Of a stretch of DNA of 64,000 nucleotides, positions 35,001 through 63,039 are shown in pieces. This DNA comes from Lamellibrachia columna (Eukaryota > Annelida > Polychaeta > Sabellida > Siboglinidae). The stretch spans positions 45,737,186 through 45,801,185 of the forward strand of contig OY759272.1 of assembly GCA_963662155.1 (NCBI GenBank), read 5' to 3'. How positions within the stretch are numbered: position 1 is the stretch's first letter; every line of letters begins with the position of its first letter. Made by a program: the position numbers and the translations under genes. Below the pieces are notes generated by a model. The model saw only the letters and a program-made list of their open reading frames with translations. It did no database searches and was not told the origin of the DNA.

Positions 35001-37177
35001 TTGGTGGGGGCGTCGTAGTGGTCGTGGGGAAGGGAGTGGTCGTCGTCGTCGTCACCTTGTCCCCAAGACAGGACACGCCAGCGTCCTCCTCGTGGTTGCA
35101 GTTAGTGACCCCCCATCCCTCGTGGCGACACGTCGCGATGCTCAGTTCGTTGCCGTCACACTGGACTCCGTCCAACCAGATCTTCCGCGATGCCGGCGCA
35201 CTGCCGAACGGCTTCGACTTGGTGTAAGCTCGCGCCTCGCCCCTGGATGATGTAGACACAATACAAGATTTAAAATAAAAAATTTAAAGGACTGGCTTCT
35301 GTATGTATGGCTATGCATTATTTGGCACCTGCCTATCTAGAACTCGGAATCCTCGTCTCCGTCAGCTATGCAGCCACCTGCAGCTAGCTGTCCCACCAGT
35401 GTTCGAGTCAATCGGCAAACGTGGGTTTGCAACAATCTACCACTTTCCCTCCGTGATGCGCCGGCATTGACACTATTTAAGCGTCAACTAAACACTCGTA
35501 TCTTCCAACGTCCACATGGCAATGTGTGGAATGCTGTTTTACGGACTAGATCCATTGTCATGGAGGACGTTTATGCTTTTATGTGATGACGTTTTAATTT
35601 ATTTATTTATATATTAATGGACTCTTAGTTTGTACGCGATGTTTGGTGTAGAAACTGGCGCATCGAATAACTTCTATTTATTTATTTATTTATTTAACAA
35701 GATTGCCACCCAAGGCAAAACACCCAGATGGCAAGTGGACAAGGAAGCCATTGGCCCCATCGAGAGCCCAACAATGTTCATCTATGTATAACCCGCCCTC
35801 CTAAGATATGTGTCCACCTTGTTTTTAAACATATTCACGCTGCTAGCAGTTACACAATTTCTAGATAATGTGTTCCATTCATTCATTGTCATCTGTGAGA
35901 ACGAGTGCTTCCTGCTAAACCACATTCTATTAGGGGTTCTTCGTAATACAAGTGATGCTGTGTGGACGTGATGCATGTACTGTAGTGTAAAGACAGACCT
36001 ACACAGTATGATGGCTTTGTAAAATAAAATCACGTTATGTCTCTATTGTAACATATTGACTGCCCAAATGTGCCATAATGAGCCATAATTGTTTAATACA
36101 ATTTTACCGTTGTATGTCTAATTTGATTATTTCGAGTGGAATATCATATATACATCGCAATACAGCAAGGTCAATATTCATTAACAAGTAACGCTCTATT
36201 TAACTATTTTGCATAAATGCAAAATGCAAAAATGCTTTTGTCTTCTGGGACCTGATGCGTTGAATGGCAGCAAAGACTCTTTTTGTCGTTTCATAATATT
36301 ACAGATGTGTGCAGTAAACGAAGTATCTCTGTCATGCGTGAATTCAAACTACAAATTGTTGGCATAAATGTAAGTTTTAATTTGATTGACGGAAAACCTA
36401 ATAAAACTTGACGGCTTGTTCATCACCCCTCACTCCCTATCCCCTCATTCCTTATTTCCTCACTCCCTATCCCCTCACTCCATATTTCCTCACTCGTTAT
36501 CTCCTCACTCTCTAATTAGAGACTTTTCCTCTACCCTCACTCCGTATTATCTCACTCCCTAGCCCCTCTCTTCCTATCCCCTCACTCTCTATCCCCTCAC
36601 TCCCTATCCCCTCTCTCCCTATTCCCTAGCTCTTCACTCAATATTCCCTCATTCACTATCCACTCACTCCATTCCCCTCACTCCATATTCCCACTCTCCC
36701 TACGACCTCTCTTCCTATTCCCTCACTCCCTACTCCCCACTCACTACCCCCTCACTCCCTATCCACTCACTCCTATAACTTACTGGAATCCCACCATCAC
36801 GCACACGACGTTGGCGTCCTTGCGGTCCCATGAGTCGTCACAGATGGTCCCCCAGACGCCATTGTGGTAGACCTCGACGCGACCTTCCCGCTCGTTGTAC
36901 CCGCCGACCAGACGGACCCGGGTGACGTTTTGACCTACAGCCAGGCGCCGGTCAGTTCTTTACTCTATGCTGTGGAATCTCCACATCTTACATAATGCAT
37001 ATGAGAAGACCTCACACACACATACTCACACACACACGCACGCACGCACGCGCTCGCACGCGCTCAAACGCACGCACACACACACACACACGCACACACG
37101 CACACACACTTACCGGTGACACCTGTGTGTAGCGTGGTGAGACAAAGAAGGACGACACCTAGCGGCAGAAAACACAT
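25716..37177 (-). CDS. DMBT1-like secreted protein: signal peptide, SRCR, Thr-rich linker, SRCR, ZP domain (ten exons)
   Basis: Ten minus-strand exons join with matching phases (1,2,1,2,1,1,0,2,2) into about 565 codons. Residues 1-21 are a signal peptide ([19 protein letters not shown]). SRCR1 is about 26-126 with six cysteines, followed by a Thr/Pro linker at about 130-152. SRCR2 is about 157-263 with the same six cysteines plus one extra in LCYHP. A ZP domain spans about 277-517 (ZP-N from [14 protein letters not shown] ending C-x-F-V-C...C...C). Both SRCR domains are split by introns, as in six-cysteine group A domains. SRCR plus ZP is the plan of DMBT1/hensin-type matrix or mucosal pattern-recognition glycoproteins; ZP domains polymerise. 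There is no obvious C-terminal TM or GPI signal (ends ICSQNPKIV), so secretion is inferred. Paralogues are numerous in invertebrate deuterostomes, so no symbol is given. Confidence 0.82.
26107..28120 (-). mobile_element. Decayed CR1/Rex-like non-LTR retrotransposon
   Basis: Minus-strand frames in order: [16 protein letters not shown] and [16 protein letters not shown] (27775-27518), [17 protein letters not shown] and [14 protein letters not shown] (27511 on), then [16 protein letters not shown] and [12 protein letters not shown] (27180-26980), then a C-terminal region to about 26400. At least two frameshifts and a stop separate them, and the catalytic box is FSDD instead of FADD. The 3' end is an ATCTT-like short tail at 26107-26130. 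It lies in intron 9 of the SRCR/ZP gene, in the same orientation. Confidence 0.8.
28175..29605 (-). repeat. 57-bp minisatellite, about 25 copies, unit spans the exon 9 / intron 9 junction
   Basis: On the gene's strand the unit includes CACAACCACAATACTTCTTG, then GTGAAAGACAAGTAGGTGAC. The first copy is the real end of exon 9 (PQYFLVKDK) with its donor GACAA|GTAGGT at 29577/29576. About 24 further copies follow downstream, almost all keeping the donor string. Since 57 = 3 x 19, long ORFs appear on both strands but are not genes. Confidence 0.95.
29577..29834 (-). CDS. SRCR/ZP gene exon 9: ZP domain middle
   Basis: The acceptor CCCGCCAG precedes a frame reading [20 protein letters not shown], then [13 protein letters not shown] and LNQCYAAPS, typical of ZP domains (compare DMBT1 and uromodulin). 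It ends [11 protein letters not shown] with the Lys codon split AA|G. The donor GTAGGT lies inside the first unit of the 57-bp array. Confidence 0.85.
30508..30644 (-). CDS. SRCR/ZP gene exon 8: ZP domain
   Basis: The acceptor ATCCGCAG precedes [20 protein letters not shown], then [17 protein letters not shown]. The donor is AG|GTATGT in phase 2. The I-Y-S-x...V-x-C pattern is that of the ZP-N end. Confidence 0.82.
30715..31125 (-). repeat. Pyrimidine-rich (gene strand) degenerate repeat of about 17-bp units
   Basis: The + strand shows GGGAAGACGGGAGGGGTGGA-type units, which is polypyrimidine on the coding strand of the SRCR/ZP gene. It fills most of intron 7 upstream of exon 8. It includes a G10 run at about 31072. 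Confidence 0.9.
31357..31547 (-). CDS. SRCR/ZP gene exon 7: start of ZP domain, two alternative acceptors
   Basis: Encodes [20 protein letters not shown] ... STGCGIAK ... [11 protein letters not shown] and ends CAG|GTAAGA in phase 0. Two in-frame acceptors lie 12 nt apart: CTACAG| (exon starts 31547, adding LPSPE) and TCCAG| (starts 31535). The upstream acceptor is the one copied in the adjacent 48-bp minisatellite. Confidence 0.8.
31548..33017 (-). repeat. 48-bp minisatellite, about 30 copies, unit carries a 3' splice site
   Basis: On the gene strand the unit is CTAGTCCAGGCCACTCAATC, then AACTGTCTCCCTCTCTGTCC and TACAGTAC. It contains a polypyrimidine tract and CAG acceptor identical to the one used by exon 7. 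The ten units nearest the exon are open and in frame with it, reading [16 protein letters not shown] each. Farther units diverge (deletions, AATGGATACT and GGGTACGGTAGT variants). It fills most of intron 6. Confidence 0.95.
33222..33350 (-). CDS. SRCR/ZP gene exon 6: end of SRCR2
   Basis: Acceptor GTCATCAG, then [33 protein letters not shown] and a LREPATGPD linker. The donor is C|GTAAGT in phase 1. It carries the last four conserved SRCR cysteines. Confidence 0.82.
33385..33745. repeat. 120-bp tandem repeat, 3 copies
   Basis: AGTTTCCATAACTCGCTATG begins copies at 33385, 33506 and 33625. The copies are about 95% alike by eye. It is intronic, immediately upstream of exon 6 on the gene strand. 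Confidence 0.9.
33918..33994 (-). CDS. SRCR/ZP gene exon 5: middle of SRCR2
   Basis: The acceptor CTGTTGCAG precedes [20 protein letters not shown] then PILLD, typical of the centre of an SRCR fold (compare GSGPILLDDV). The donor is A|GTACGT in phase 1. Confidence 0.75.
34010..34225 (+). repeat. TGCGTTCG-type microsatellite/minisatellite
   Basis: GTGTGCGTTCG and GCGTGCGTTCG octa- to decanucleotide units fill intron 4 of the SRCR/ZP gene up to the exon 5 acceptor. All frames stay open here as a result. Confidence 0.9.
34283..34436 (-). CDS. SRCR/ZP gene exon 4: start of SRCR2
   Basis: The acceptor GACGCAG precedes [20 protein letters not shown], then [15 protein letters not shown] and [10 protein letters not shown], a textbook SRCR N-half. 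The donor is CCA|GTAAGT in phase 2. Confidence 0.85.
34995..35242 (-). CDS. SRCR/ZP gene exon 3: end of SRCR1 plus Thr/Pro linker
   Basis: The acceptor CATCCAG precedes [20 protein letters not shown], then [21 protein letters not shown] mucin-like linker [19 protein letters not shown] follows. The donor is T|GTGAGT in phase 1. Confidence 0.85.
35290..35690 (+). pseudogene. 3' terminus of a + strand LINE
   Basis: The + frame ending at 35586 reads [20 protein letters not shown] then [16 protein letters not shown], a typical ORF2 C-terminus. It is followed by 3' sequence with TTTATTTATTTA runs at 35670-35695. It is a 5'-truncated insertion in intron 2 of the SRCR/ZP gene. Confidence 0.55.
35695..36060 (-). 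pseudogene. 3' terminus of a minus-strand LINE
   Basis: The minus frame reads [20 protein letters not shown] then [19 protein letters not shown] and stop. It is a near-twin of the fragment at 49915-50460, and both share the 3' sequence containing GGCAAAACACCCAGATGGCA or a close variant. It is a 5'-truncated copy. Confidence 0.65.
36424..36775. repeat. CTCACTCCCTATCCC-type degenerate repeat
   Basis: Units of about 15 bp (CTCACTCCCTATCCC) with many variants fill the start of intron 2 of the SRCR/ZP gene. The array begins within about 10 nt of the exon 2 donor. Confidence 0.9.
36784..36934 (-). CDS. SRCR/ZP gene exon 2: start of SRCR1
   Basis: The acceptor GGCTGTAG precedes [20 protein letters not shown], then [14 protein letters not shown] and [10 protein letters not shown]. 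The donor is CCA|GTAAGT in phase 2. Confidence 0.85.
37015..37110. repeat. CA/CGCA-rich microsatellite abutting the exon 1 donor
   Basis: CACACA and GCACGCACG runs start 3-4 bases past the GTAAG donor of exon 1 on the gene strand. Confidence 0.9.
37114..37177 (-). CDS. SRCR/ZP gene exon 1: signal peptide
   Basis: ATG at 37177 opens [19 protein letters not shown] then VTG, a short hydrophobic signal peptide. The donor is G|GTAAGT in phase 1, matching exon 2. The longer upstream frame lacks a hydrophobic start, so the internal Met is preferred. Confidence 0.75.
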
Positions 37178-40100
37178 CGTGTTTCGACTGGTCACGATTG
37201 TCCGTCTTGTTCCGCCTGACCGCTTTGTCGAATCTGACCTAGCAACGAAAGCGTACAAAGTGAACGGGGAATTTAATTTATTCGTGAAGTGTAAAAATGG
37301 TATTACTCGTCAGATTTAATGATTATGAAAGAAAAAAATAATATCGCGATACACCGACACATATTTCTGTGTATAGGGGCCTAGCCTTGTGCTCGTTCAA
37401 TTCCCGGGAAATTTTTGCTATGTGATAAGGGCAAGTTTTGTTTACTATTTGAAAATGTATCAAGAACATCTGGCTAGTACGATTCGTTAAGAAAACTGTT
37501 CTTTATTGCGCATAGTTCAGTTGGAAGTAACGCAAAAAGAATAATAATGATTCACCGGTTCTTGGATGAGAGGTGTTTAATGCTGCATAGAAGTAAAAAC
37601 AAGAGTCTAGAACTAAACATCATCCTGTGTATCACGTAGTTTAGAATAATTATTAATAAATAAATAATTATTTGTAAAACAAATTTCGAAAGCGTTCGAT
37701 TAAACCCACTTTATATTATCGTTTTATAAATAATGTCTCACTGGTTGAATGACAGTAGCCGGTTCGTGGGTTACATCTGTAGCGACCGAATTAATGCAAT
37801 AATGCATCAAAGAAATGTAATTGCACGTGTGCATTCATGTATATTCACACGATATCGACTGGTAATGTTGTTTAAATTATAGTAGTGACGCCCTTGGGGC
37901 ATCCCTGGCTGGCTAAAGCGCCTAGCCAAAAAATGCGGGCAGAACGGACATCACGCGATAGCGGCGTCCCGGTCAGGCGACGCGGAATAAATAGGCCGAA
38001 TTAACACAAGTCCGTTCAGGGGACAGCGTAAATGCCAACCCTGGGCGATGCACACCTGTTAGATTTGGTAAGAGAAATCCGTACGAATGCAAACGAACCC
38101 ATATTATTATCCATGTTCGCTGATTTGCCGCGCATGTTCGCAAGAAGCTCGCCGTGCAAACTGGGGTATAATGATTGGATTGCGCAAGATTTTGGCGCAG
38201 ATGACGTCGCGCAGTTTAAATATTCGCGAGGATCGCTCCTCGGACTTGTTTTGAACTGCTGATTTGTTAATTGCAACAGGAACCGTATAGCATAATACAA
38301 GTAAGCATCATTCACAATGCACAAAACCGCAAGACCATTAAGTGTCAGAAAGTCCGTAGGACTTGTATGGGTTAAACGTAAGAATTTGCGGCATCATTAT
38401 CTTTGTGCGCTCTGATTTGTAAGAAAGTGTTGTAAGTTGTAAGAAAAGTAGTTGATTTTCATCATATGCTCAGGTCCGTCCTCACAGTTTTGAAAAGGGG
38501 GGTTCGAGCGTACACAGATAGCCAGGGATTTGTGGGGTGAGTTCTGAAAAAATTTGCAGTTAAGCAAAACTCTGATGGACACCCGAATGTTTCCTAGGCC
38601 GGTCACCCGAGTGTCCACGATTACGTCATGAATAATGCACCCAGCCTCTTGCACCACTACAGCTTTTTAGAATGTTGTATCGCGTCAGTGTACCACGTGA
38701 CCAGGGTGAAATTATTTGAATTTTAGAAACTCTATGCCACAAACTTAGACGCAATCACGAAGACAAATAAACCATTTCTGTGCGTGATCTTTTAAATGGG
38801 GTAAAGGATTTTAATAAGGGAAATCTTATATTATTGAAGGTCCTTGCAGCCGCATTAGCCGGTTTCCTGCATACTGTAGTTATATAAACTATTATTTACA
38901 ATGTAGCCTCTTCAAACAATGTTATGGATCGATCTACGCGACAGCTAATGCTACGACATGTCGCTTACACAACGAAGAATGACGACGGGCAGTGGAAAGT
39001 CTTCGTACACACGTACACGCGTACACACGTACACACGTACACGCGTACACGCAAGCATTAATTATTTCGAATGCCGGGAAAGATGACCGCCACTAACAGT
39101 GGACACACAGTCGTGCGTGTTGCCGCTGTTTGTGCATGCTCTGATGCACGTATGCTGCGTCGTGCCATTCGTGCAGTTCGTGCCATTCGTGCAGTTCGTG
39201 CCATTCGTGCAGTTCGACTATCAACATCAATCGTTTGTCAAAGGGAACAGGGAAATGTGCCGTTATAGACAACGCCTATGCTGGCGGCTTGCTCCACAAA
39301 CAGTAAACGGGTTGCTTAACAGGAGCGAAACACCCAACAGTATTACCAAGTTGTAATGTAATTCGAACACCCGAGGTGTTCACCGCTGTGTGACGAGGCA
39401 ACCCGAGTCGTGTTTAGACAATGTGTCGTGTTTAGACAATGTGTAGCAGTTGAGTTGATTAATTACTCGAAACGGAAAGAACGGGCCTTGTGTCCTTTTC
39501 CTATTTTGCTCTGTCTCGGACAAAGCAATTCGCGTATTTTTGAAACAGACATTCCCACCCGTTGCCCCTTCGTGTTACAACTGGTCGTATTTCTACAGCG
39601 ACTCGTGTGTATGCGTGCCACACAATATTAACCACGTACCTTACGACGCTAGAACCCAACCGACCAACGAGGCTATTGTAGAAACAATTATGCACAATTT
39701 CGCAAAACAGAGTCGACAGAAATGCGACAAACGGTTACCTTGCCGTGCACCTGCCCGCCATGATTACTGCGTTTCCATGGAAACTCGAGGAACGAGGCGA
39801 TTACTGTTCGACCGCTGGCTCTAACGACCGCGCGCGGTAAGGCTGTCGTTGACGCGTTGTTGGCCGCGCGAGACGGCGACGCGCAGGGACATGTTTGACG
39901 GTCGTGTGGCTACCTACCTGCTTGTCGAAATGTCTGTATGTAGACACACCACACAACAGCGGTGGCACATCACAGCCAGTGGATTACGTATGAAATAATG
40001 TCGACGACGCGAACAGACCCAAGCTGGTTGATGCGTTCTCATTCGCGACAGCGATTGGATCTCAGGTGGGAATTCCCGTCGATCAATACCTGATGAGTTT

Positions 40101-40889
40101 GCTTAAAAACAATACCTGTGTGGGTTAAGCCGAGACGGTGCTGCCTTCCCGGCGATCATATATCTCCACTGGTGAATCAGCACAGTGAACTGGCGCCCAG
40201 TGTGTGAAGCATTTACAGGTGACGGTGTATTTTGCATACAACACGTCGCAGTATGGATTAGTGGAATGACACATGCGGTCAGTGCATGTTAACAAGATCA
40301 TATTGGCCTGTAGTGACTCACCGTGGACAACGGGACACGCCCACGGCTGACAGGAGACCAACAATGCTGTCTCTACATTGTCCAGCTCTTCACAGTTGTC
40401 CACTGGCGTAATATAATGAGCTAGGCTATTTATGACAACTACTTTGTACTGTGTTTATGTTTACGGAATACCGCTGCTGTCGTGCTGACGATGACAGCAT
40501 AACGAAATATTGCTTTAACGGAAAAGTCGGTCGGATTCCGTTTAACAGTTTGCTTTGGAATTTTACACCGTTCCATATCACTGTAATAGTTTACAACGTT
40601 TGGCAAGTGGTTACCTGGCGCTTGTAAAATGCGATAAGGCTGTGACTTCAGCGGCTTCGTCAATTCTCCAGTGTCGTTGGCAGCGCTTGTGAACTCGTCC
40701 GTAGCGCGGCTCGTGTTGCCGCCGTCAGTGGAGGACGCGTCCGGACAAGTCGTCAGAGGAGCGTCAAAGGCCGAACATACCTCGGCACTAGTCGGATGGA
40801 CGACGGACCGTCAGGAATGAACCTCCTGGTCTAGCGCCGACTTGTCTTCGTCGTTGAGTCTGGAGGGAGCGTCTCGCTGACCACTAGAC
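37178..40889. other. Head-to-head intergenic region between the SRCR/ZP and receptor genes
   Basis: I see no supported gene. ORFs at 38032-38262 (+) and 40125-40403 (-, cysteine-rich) lack recognisable domains. Small repeats are present: GTACACGCGTACACAC at 39005-39055 and an 18-bp CATTCGTGCAGTTCGTGC repeat at 39160-39215. CpG-rich sequence rises towards 40680-40890, fitting a promoter for the receptor gene. Confidence 0.5.
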
Positions 40890-57933
<17,044 letters not shown>

Positions 57934-59058
57934 GTAACGATTCCCCGTCTACGACACTGCGTACAGTCCCACCGACTTAAAGGTAACGATTCCCCGTCTA
58001 CGACACTGCGTACAGTCCCACCGACTTAAAGGTAACGATTCCCCGTCTACGACACTGCGTACAGTCCCACCGACTTAAAGGTAACGATTCCCCGTCTACG
58101 ACACTGCGTACAGTCCCACCGACTTAAAGGTAACGATTCCCCGTCTACGACACTGCGTACAGTCCCACCGACTTAAAGGAAACGATTCCCAGTCTACGAC
58201 ACTGCGTACAGTCCCACCGACTTAAAGGTAACGATTCCCAGTCTACGACACTGCGTACAGTCCCACCGAATTAAAGGTAACGATTCCCCGTCTACGACAC
58301 TGCGTACAGTCCCACCGACTTAAAGGTAACGATTCCCCGTCTACGACACTGCGTACAGTCCCACCGACTTAAAGGTAACGATTCCCCGTCTACGACACTG
58401 CGTACAGTGCCACCGACTTAAAGGTAACGATTCCCAGTCTACGACACGGCGTACAGTCCCACCGACTTAAAGGTAACGATTCCCCGTCTACGACACTGCG
58501 TACAATCCCACCGACTTAAAAGTAACGAATCCCAGTCTACGACACTGCGTACAGTCCCACCGACTTAAAGGTAACGATTCCCAGTCTACGACACTGCGTA
58601 CAGTCCCACCGACTTAAAGGTAACGATTCCCAGTCTACGACACTGCGTACAGTCCCACCGACTTAAAGGTAACGATTCCCCGTCTACGACACTGCGTACA
58701 GTCCCACCGACTTAAAGGTAACGATTCCCAGTCTACGACACGGCGTACAGTCCCACCGACTTAAAGGTAACGATTCCCCGTCTACGACACTGCGTACAGT
58801 CCCACCGACTTAAAGGTAACGATTCCCAGTCTACGACACGGCGTACAGTCCCACCGACTTAAAGGTAACGATTCCCCGTCTACGACACTGCGTACAGTCC
58901 CACCGACTTAAAGGTAACGATTCCCAGTCTACGACAGTGCGTACAGTCCCATCAACTTAAAGGTAACGATTCCCAGTCTACGACACTGCGTACAGTCCCA
59001 CCGACTTAAAGGTAACGATTCCAAGTCTACGACACTGCGTACAGTCCCACCGACTTAA

Positions 59059-62000
59059 GGAGAGTTATGGGTCTCAGACATTTTTTCGTCATTTCTTATC
59101 TTAGAGCACTGAAAGTTGTATGTTGTGGTGAGTAATGTTTAAAAAATGTGCTGTGCATTTGTTTCTGATTTTTAGGGGGTTTCCCTCCCCCGAACGGCAG
59201 CCATCTTGGATATAAATGTCAGTTATTTACACGATTTGTTTAGGGATAATCAATGGATCAATTTCAACCAAAAAACACACACTGTTAGAGTAGACTACCC
59301 TACAGGTAATGACAGCCATTGTTTTTTGGTTTACTAGATAGTTTTTTTTTAATGATTTTTTTACTACATGGGTGTATTTGATACCAGAATTATTGGCGGT
59401 AACTTATAGTCATGGCATATTGCAACAATACTGTGTTTGGTTTCCTTCAAATGCTGCTGTCATTACCTACAGAATACTATTACCATATATTTTGTGAAGT
59501 TTCAGGCACATATGTTGAGGAATAGCTGAGAAAAAGTCGTTTGAACACGGTTATTGTGCAAAAAAAGTGTAATTGAGAAAACGGCATTCAAAGAAAGTGT
59601 ATACTTTGTCGACACATTTCATATCAAATACATAGCATATAAGACTGAAATACTTCATACAACTAACTAACTGAACTCTGTATCAGATAATCTCCAATAT
59701 AAATCACATAATTCAATGATGGATAGTATACAATGTAAATGTAGCCAATACTATATATGCAGAAAAACGTAGTGTGTAGTTGATGTATACTTCTAGTAGC
59801 ATAGCAATAACTAAATACCAGACGAGTTTCTTGTTGATGCTACTCCCTAGATAGCACCATCATCATGTATTGTGTAAAGTTTCAAGCACATCAGTTCACA
59901 TATAACTGAAAAATATATATTTGAACATTTACAAAACGTCTGTAATTGAGAAGAAAAACGTATTCAAAATAAACTTGTATATACATTTTGTGGACACATT
60001 CCTATATATCTAACACACACAACTAATGTCCACATAGTCAATGTCCACAAACACTCTAAAACCCCCCTGGTGCATAATCACTAGCAGCTTCCACTCCATA
60101 GATCTTGCGCGCACGTCTCGCTTCCTTTGTTCGTGACTCAGCCTGCCTGAGTGACTGCCTGAGTCGCTTGCGGTCTGCCTTCTCTGCTGAAGCAATCAGC
60201 TGTGGGCCAATCGTCATGCCCATGACACCATACAGCTGCTCCACTGTCGTCCGCGCCCCACTGTTGAACTCAGCTACAGCGAGGCAGGTAGCGAACAACA
60301 CTCGCTGCAGCCCCACGAAGCCAGTCTTGGGACACTTGGCCCACACTTTTCCATGCAGTGACTCGTTTGGGTTTTGCGTGTCACCTCGCAAACAACGACT
60401 CAGAAGGTTACTGTGGCCGAGACGCAAGTAAACTTCTTCCACATGTGTCGCAACCTCTGGAGACAGTGGAGTGCCAATGTTGGTGCGGTGATCACCTGGC
60501 TGTTTGCCTTCAGCCAGTGCTCTCTGATAGAAGCACCAACTGTCTTTGCCCTTTGGGCAACGGTCATGATTTGGCTTGTCGTCTGTCGATGCAGCATGAT
60601 TGAAAGTCGCAAAGACAGCATTCTGCATCATATCCAGCCGAATTGGGTGGGCACGGATTGCCTTGCCATAGTAGGCGGTCAGCTTCGTAATTGTTGCCAA
60701 TGTCAACTTCCCGTGTCCCCGACCACCAAGTGTCACGCCAGCTTTCTTTGTCTGTGTTGCCAGCTTCCTCAGCGCCGTGCCTATTCGCTTTGCGACGTGG
60801 TTTATGCATTCTTCCTTCACAATAACAACATCATCGCCATACACTTTCTTTTCTGTGAGATGTTTGAAGGTTCTGGAATCACCGTCCGACACCATTGTCG
60901 TGTAGCGAAACCCACGTTCAAGTGATCGCCCCCACAAGATCTCGGCTGCCTCCACCTCCATTCCACCAGATGCCCCGTCGTAGTTCTTGTTGCAGTTGGC
61001 ATGACGTGCCAGCCACCTCTGAAACTGGGCTGTGTCTCGGCCCCCATGCCGTGCTTCAGCGCATGAACAGGCCTGGCAGTACGACGACAACACAGTCAGG
61101 TCAAGGACGAGTCCCGTGACTGTGTCGATCACACATCCAATGCCGTATGCCGAAGTGTGTCCGCGTTTCATCCAGGAGCCGTCGAAACTTACGGCCAAAA
61201 TCAATAACTTCATCATCGGCATCACTGTCAGTAACTGACGGACCAGCGACTGATGTACCAGCAACTGACGGATCCGCGTACACCTGCCGAACGATCTTCG
61301 CCGCATCAGTGAGGATGTTGTTAGCCACCACCATGCTGGCATCCACGATGGCTTGACTGTGGACAGTAAAGGTGGTCTGGTTGGTTGCATTCATGTCCAG
61401 GTATCGGCACAACTTCACGATACCACTGTGACCCACACCCATGTCCAATGATGCCGACACAACTGCACGTGTCACGACAAATGGCAAATGTCCAGCAGTG
61501 CCACCGATTCGGTCAGACGAATGTGTGCTGTTGATGACGTCGTCACATGAAGTGCAGTAAGTCTGCAACTTACACACCAACCCAAGGGTACAGTTGACAG
61601 CACGGACTGCAAGAGTGTTGCTACGACAAGATGGGCATGGTAGCATCTTCACAAGCTCAGACAGTTTGCAGACCCTTGCGATAACTGTGGAGATGGTGTC
61701 ACTGCCAGCGTCATCTGGATCAACCTCAGGCTCATCATCACCAGGAATTGCTGTCTCACGGAGAAGACTCTTGTAGTCAAATTTCCTCTGAGTTGCGGAA
61801 GTTGGTGTATGTGATGTCGATGGCACCTGTGGGATAAACGATGAACATTTATTAGATTTCAACTTCAGTTCAAAATATCACAAGTTGGGTGACGCAATTA
61901 GGATAAGTAGATTAGCAAAAATCATTCATGGCATGGTAACATAGTCATAGGATACCTGTAATATATATATAATTATTTTACTTTGTACATTTATGTTTGA

Positions 62001-63035
62001 CATTACCATGACTACGGTTTACTGAAATGTATAGATTGATATACATGTTCATGAATCCTGCCATTATTTCATTTCTTAGCTGGCAGGGGTACGCCCCTAG
62101 CCAGGCTAGCCTAGACCTAGTACTAACCCTAGCCTGGGCTAGGCCTAGGGCCAAGACCAGTATGAGAAGTGCGCACCCAGCTTTGCCAGTAACGCTGAAT
62201 AAATGTCGTCATTGTTGGACATTTCAATTTATTTACAAATCGGTTATATTTGTGTACATAAAAACGGTATTATACCTGTGCTGTCGGAGTGACAGTAACA
62301 CGAGACGAGCCTGCCATTGTATCCGACGACGGCGGCACGGATTCGGAACTTTCACCGACATCAGTTGACAAAGTTGTACTTTCCAGCACTTTTCCCTTCG
62401 AAGCACGCGCCAACTGTAACTGTTTGCGTCGCTGGATTTTCCCTGCACCGTAGTACTCCTTCCCTTTATTTCTCCTGTCTGCCATTCTGCTGCTTTTATC
62501 AATCAATCGTGAAAACGCGTAAAAAGTTGTCGAACGAATGCGTAAACACTAATTTATGCAGAAAAATAATTTATGCGGATGTGAGCGCTGTAGCCAATCA
62601 CGGTAGCTGTTGTGCACCACGTGATAACTGCCGACCAGTAAAAAGCCATTCCTCGATGTACACGTTGGCGTCGGTTCGCGATGGGTGCTAGTTTATAGTC
62701 GGTATAACTCGGGCATGGTCGGAAATATTTATAAACAATGACTCCCATCAGACAGTGCGAAAATGACGCTTCACAGCGGTATGCGCCATGTTGGGATTTA
62801 GCTGCGTGACGACGTATAAACATCGCTAAAAAAATGTAAACATTCAGCTTTACACGCATCATTTCACTAAAACAATGAATTTGGGACGATGGGGCATGTC
62901 ACAAAAGCGATGTTTTATGACATAAAATGTTTTATTTCGTAACAACTATGTGTATGCAAAGCTGGTTGAATAATTTTTCTACGCAAATGTGTAAACAACT
63001 CGAAATCACTACTATTGACCAAATTTGACGAAATC
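59059..63035 (-). mobile_element. Mutator-like DNA transposon, about 4 kb
   Basis: It is bounded on both sides by units of the same minisatellite, so it inserted into the array. The flanks end ACTTAA on the left (59051-59058) and again on the right (about 63048-63055), fitting a TTAA or roughly 9-bp target duplication. Terminal sequences are imperfect inverted repeats (left GAGAGTTATGGGTCTCAGAC..., right, reversed, GTAGGACATGGGGCTAGATT..., both reaching TTTCGTCA). It encodes one spliced transposase on the minus strand. Confidence 0.75.
60056..62485 (-). pseudogene. Mutator-like transposase, two exons with one frameshift
   Basis: Exon 1 is 62485-62276 (MADRRNKGKEYYGAGKIQRR..., donor CAG|GTATAA). 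Exon 2 starts at 61826 after TCCCACAG and runs to the stop at 60056, phase 0. The product has CPSC...C...C-x-x-C metal-binding spacing near residue 125. The catalytic region has SFDGSWMKRGHTSAYGIGCV, TMVSDGDSRTFKHL, EECINHVAKRIGTAL and NESLHGKVWAKCPK, the signature of the animal Mutator-like transposase family. Around 61193-61196 the frame shifts by one base between EVIDFG and VSFDGSW, so this copy is probably inactive unless that base is an assembly error. A YqaJ-type neighbour is not seen. Confidence 0.78.
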
Positions 63036-63039
63036 TAGC

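Noticed and set aside
38032..38262. 76-codon + ORF MPTLGDAHLLDLVREIRTNA...
   Set aside because: No recognised domain, no splice context and no codon-bias evidence I could judge.
40125..40403. 92-codon cysteine-rich minus-strand ORF
   Set aside because: It resembles an extracellular module loosely, but no cysteine spacing matches a family I know and no partner exons were found.
59059..63035. Kolobok or piggyBac assignment because of possible TTAA target duplication
   Set aside because: The protein blocks (SFDGSW...RGHTS, EECINHV, NESLHGKVW) fit the Mutator-like animal transposase family, not the signatures I know for the TTAA-specific families. The target site is undecided.
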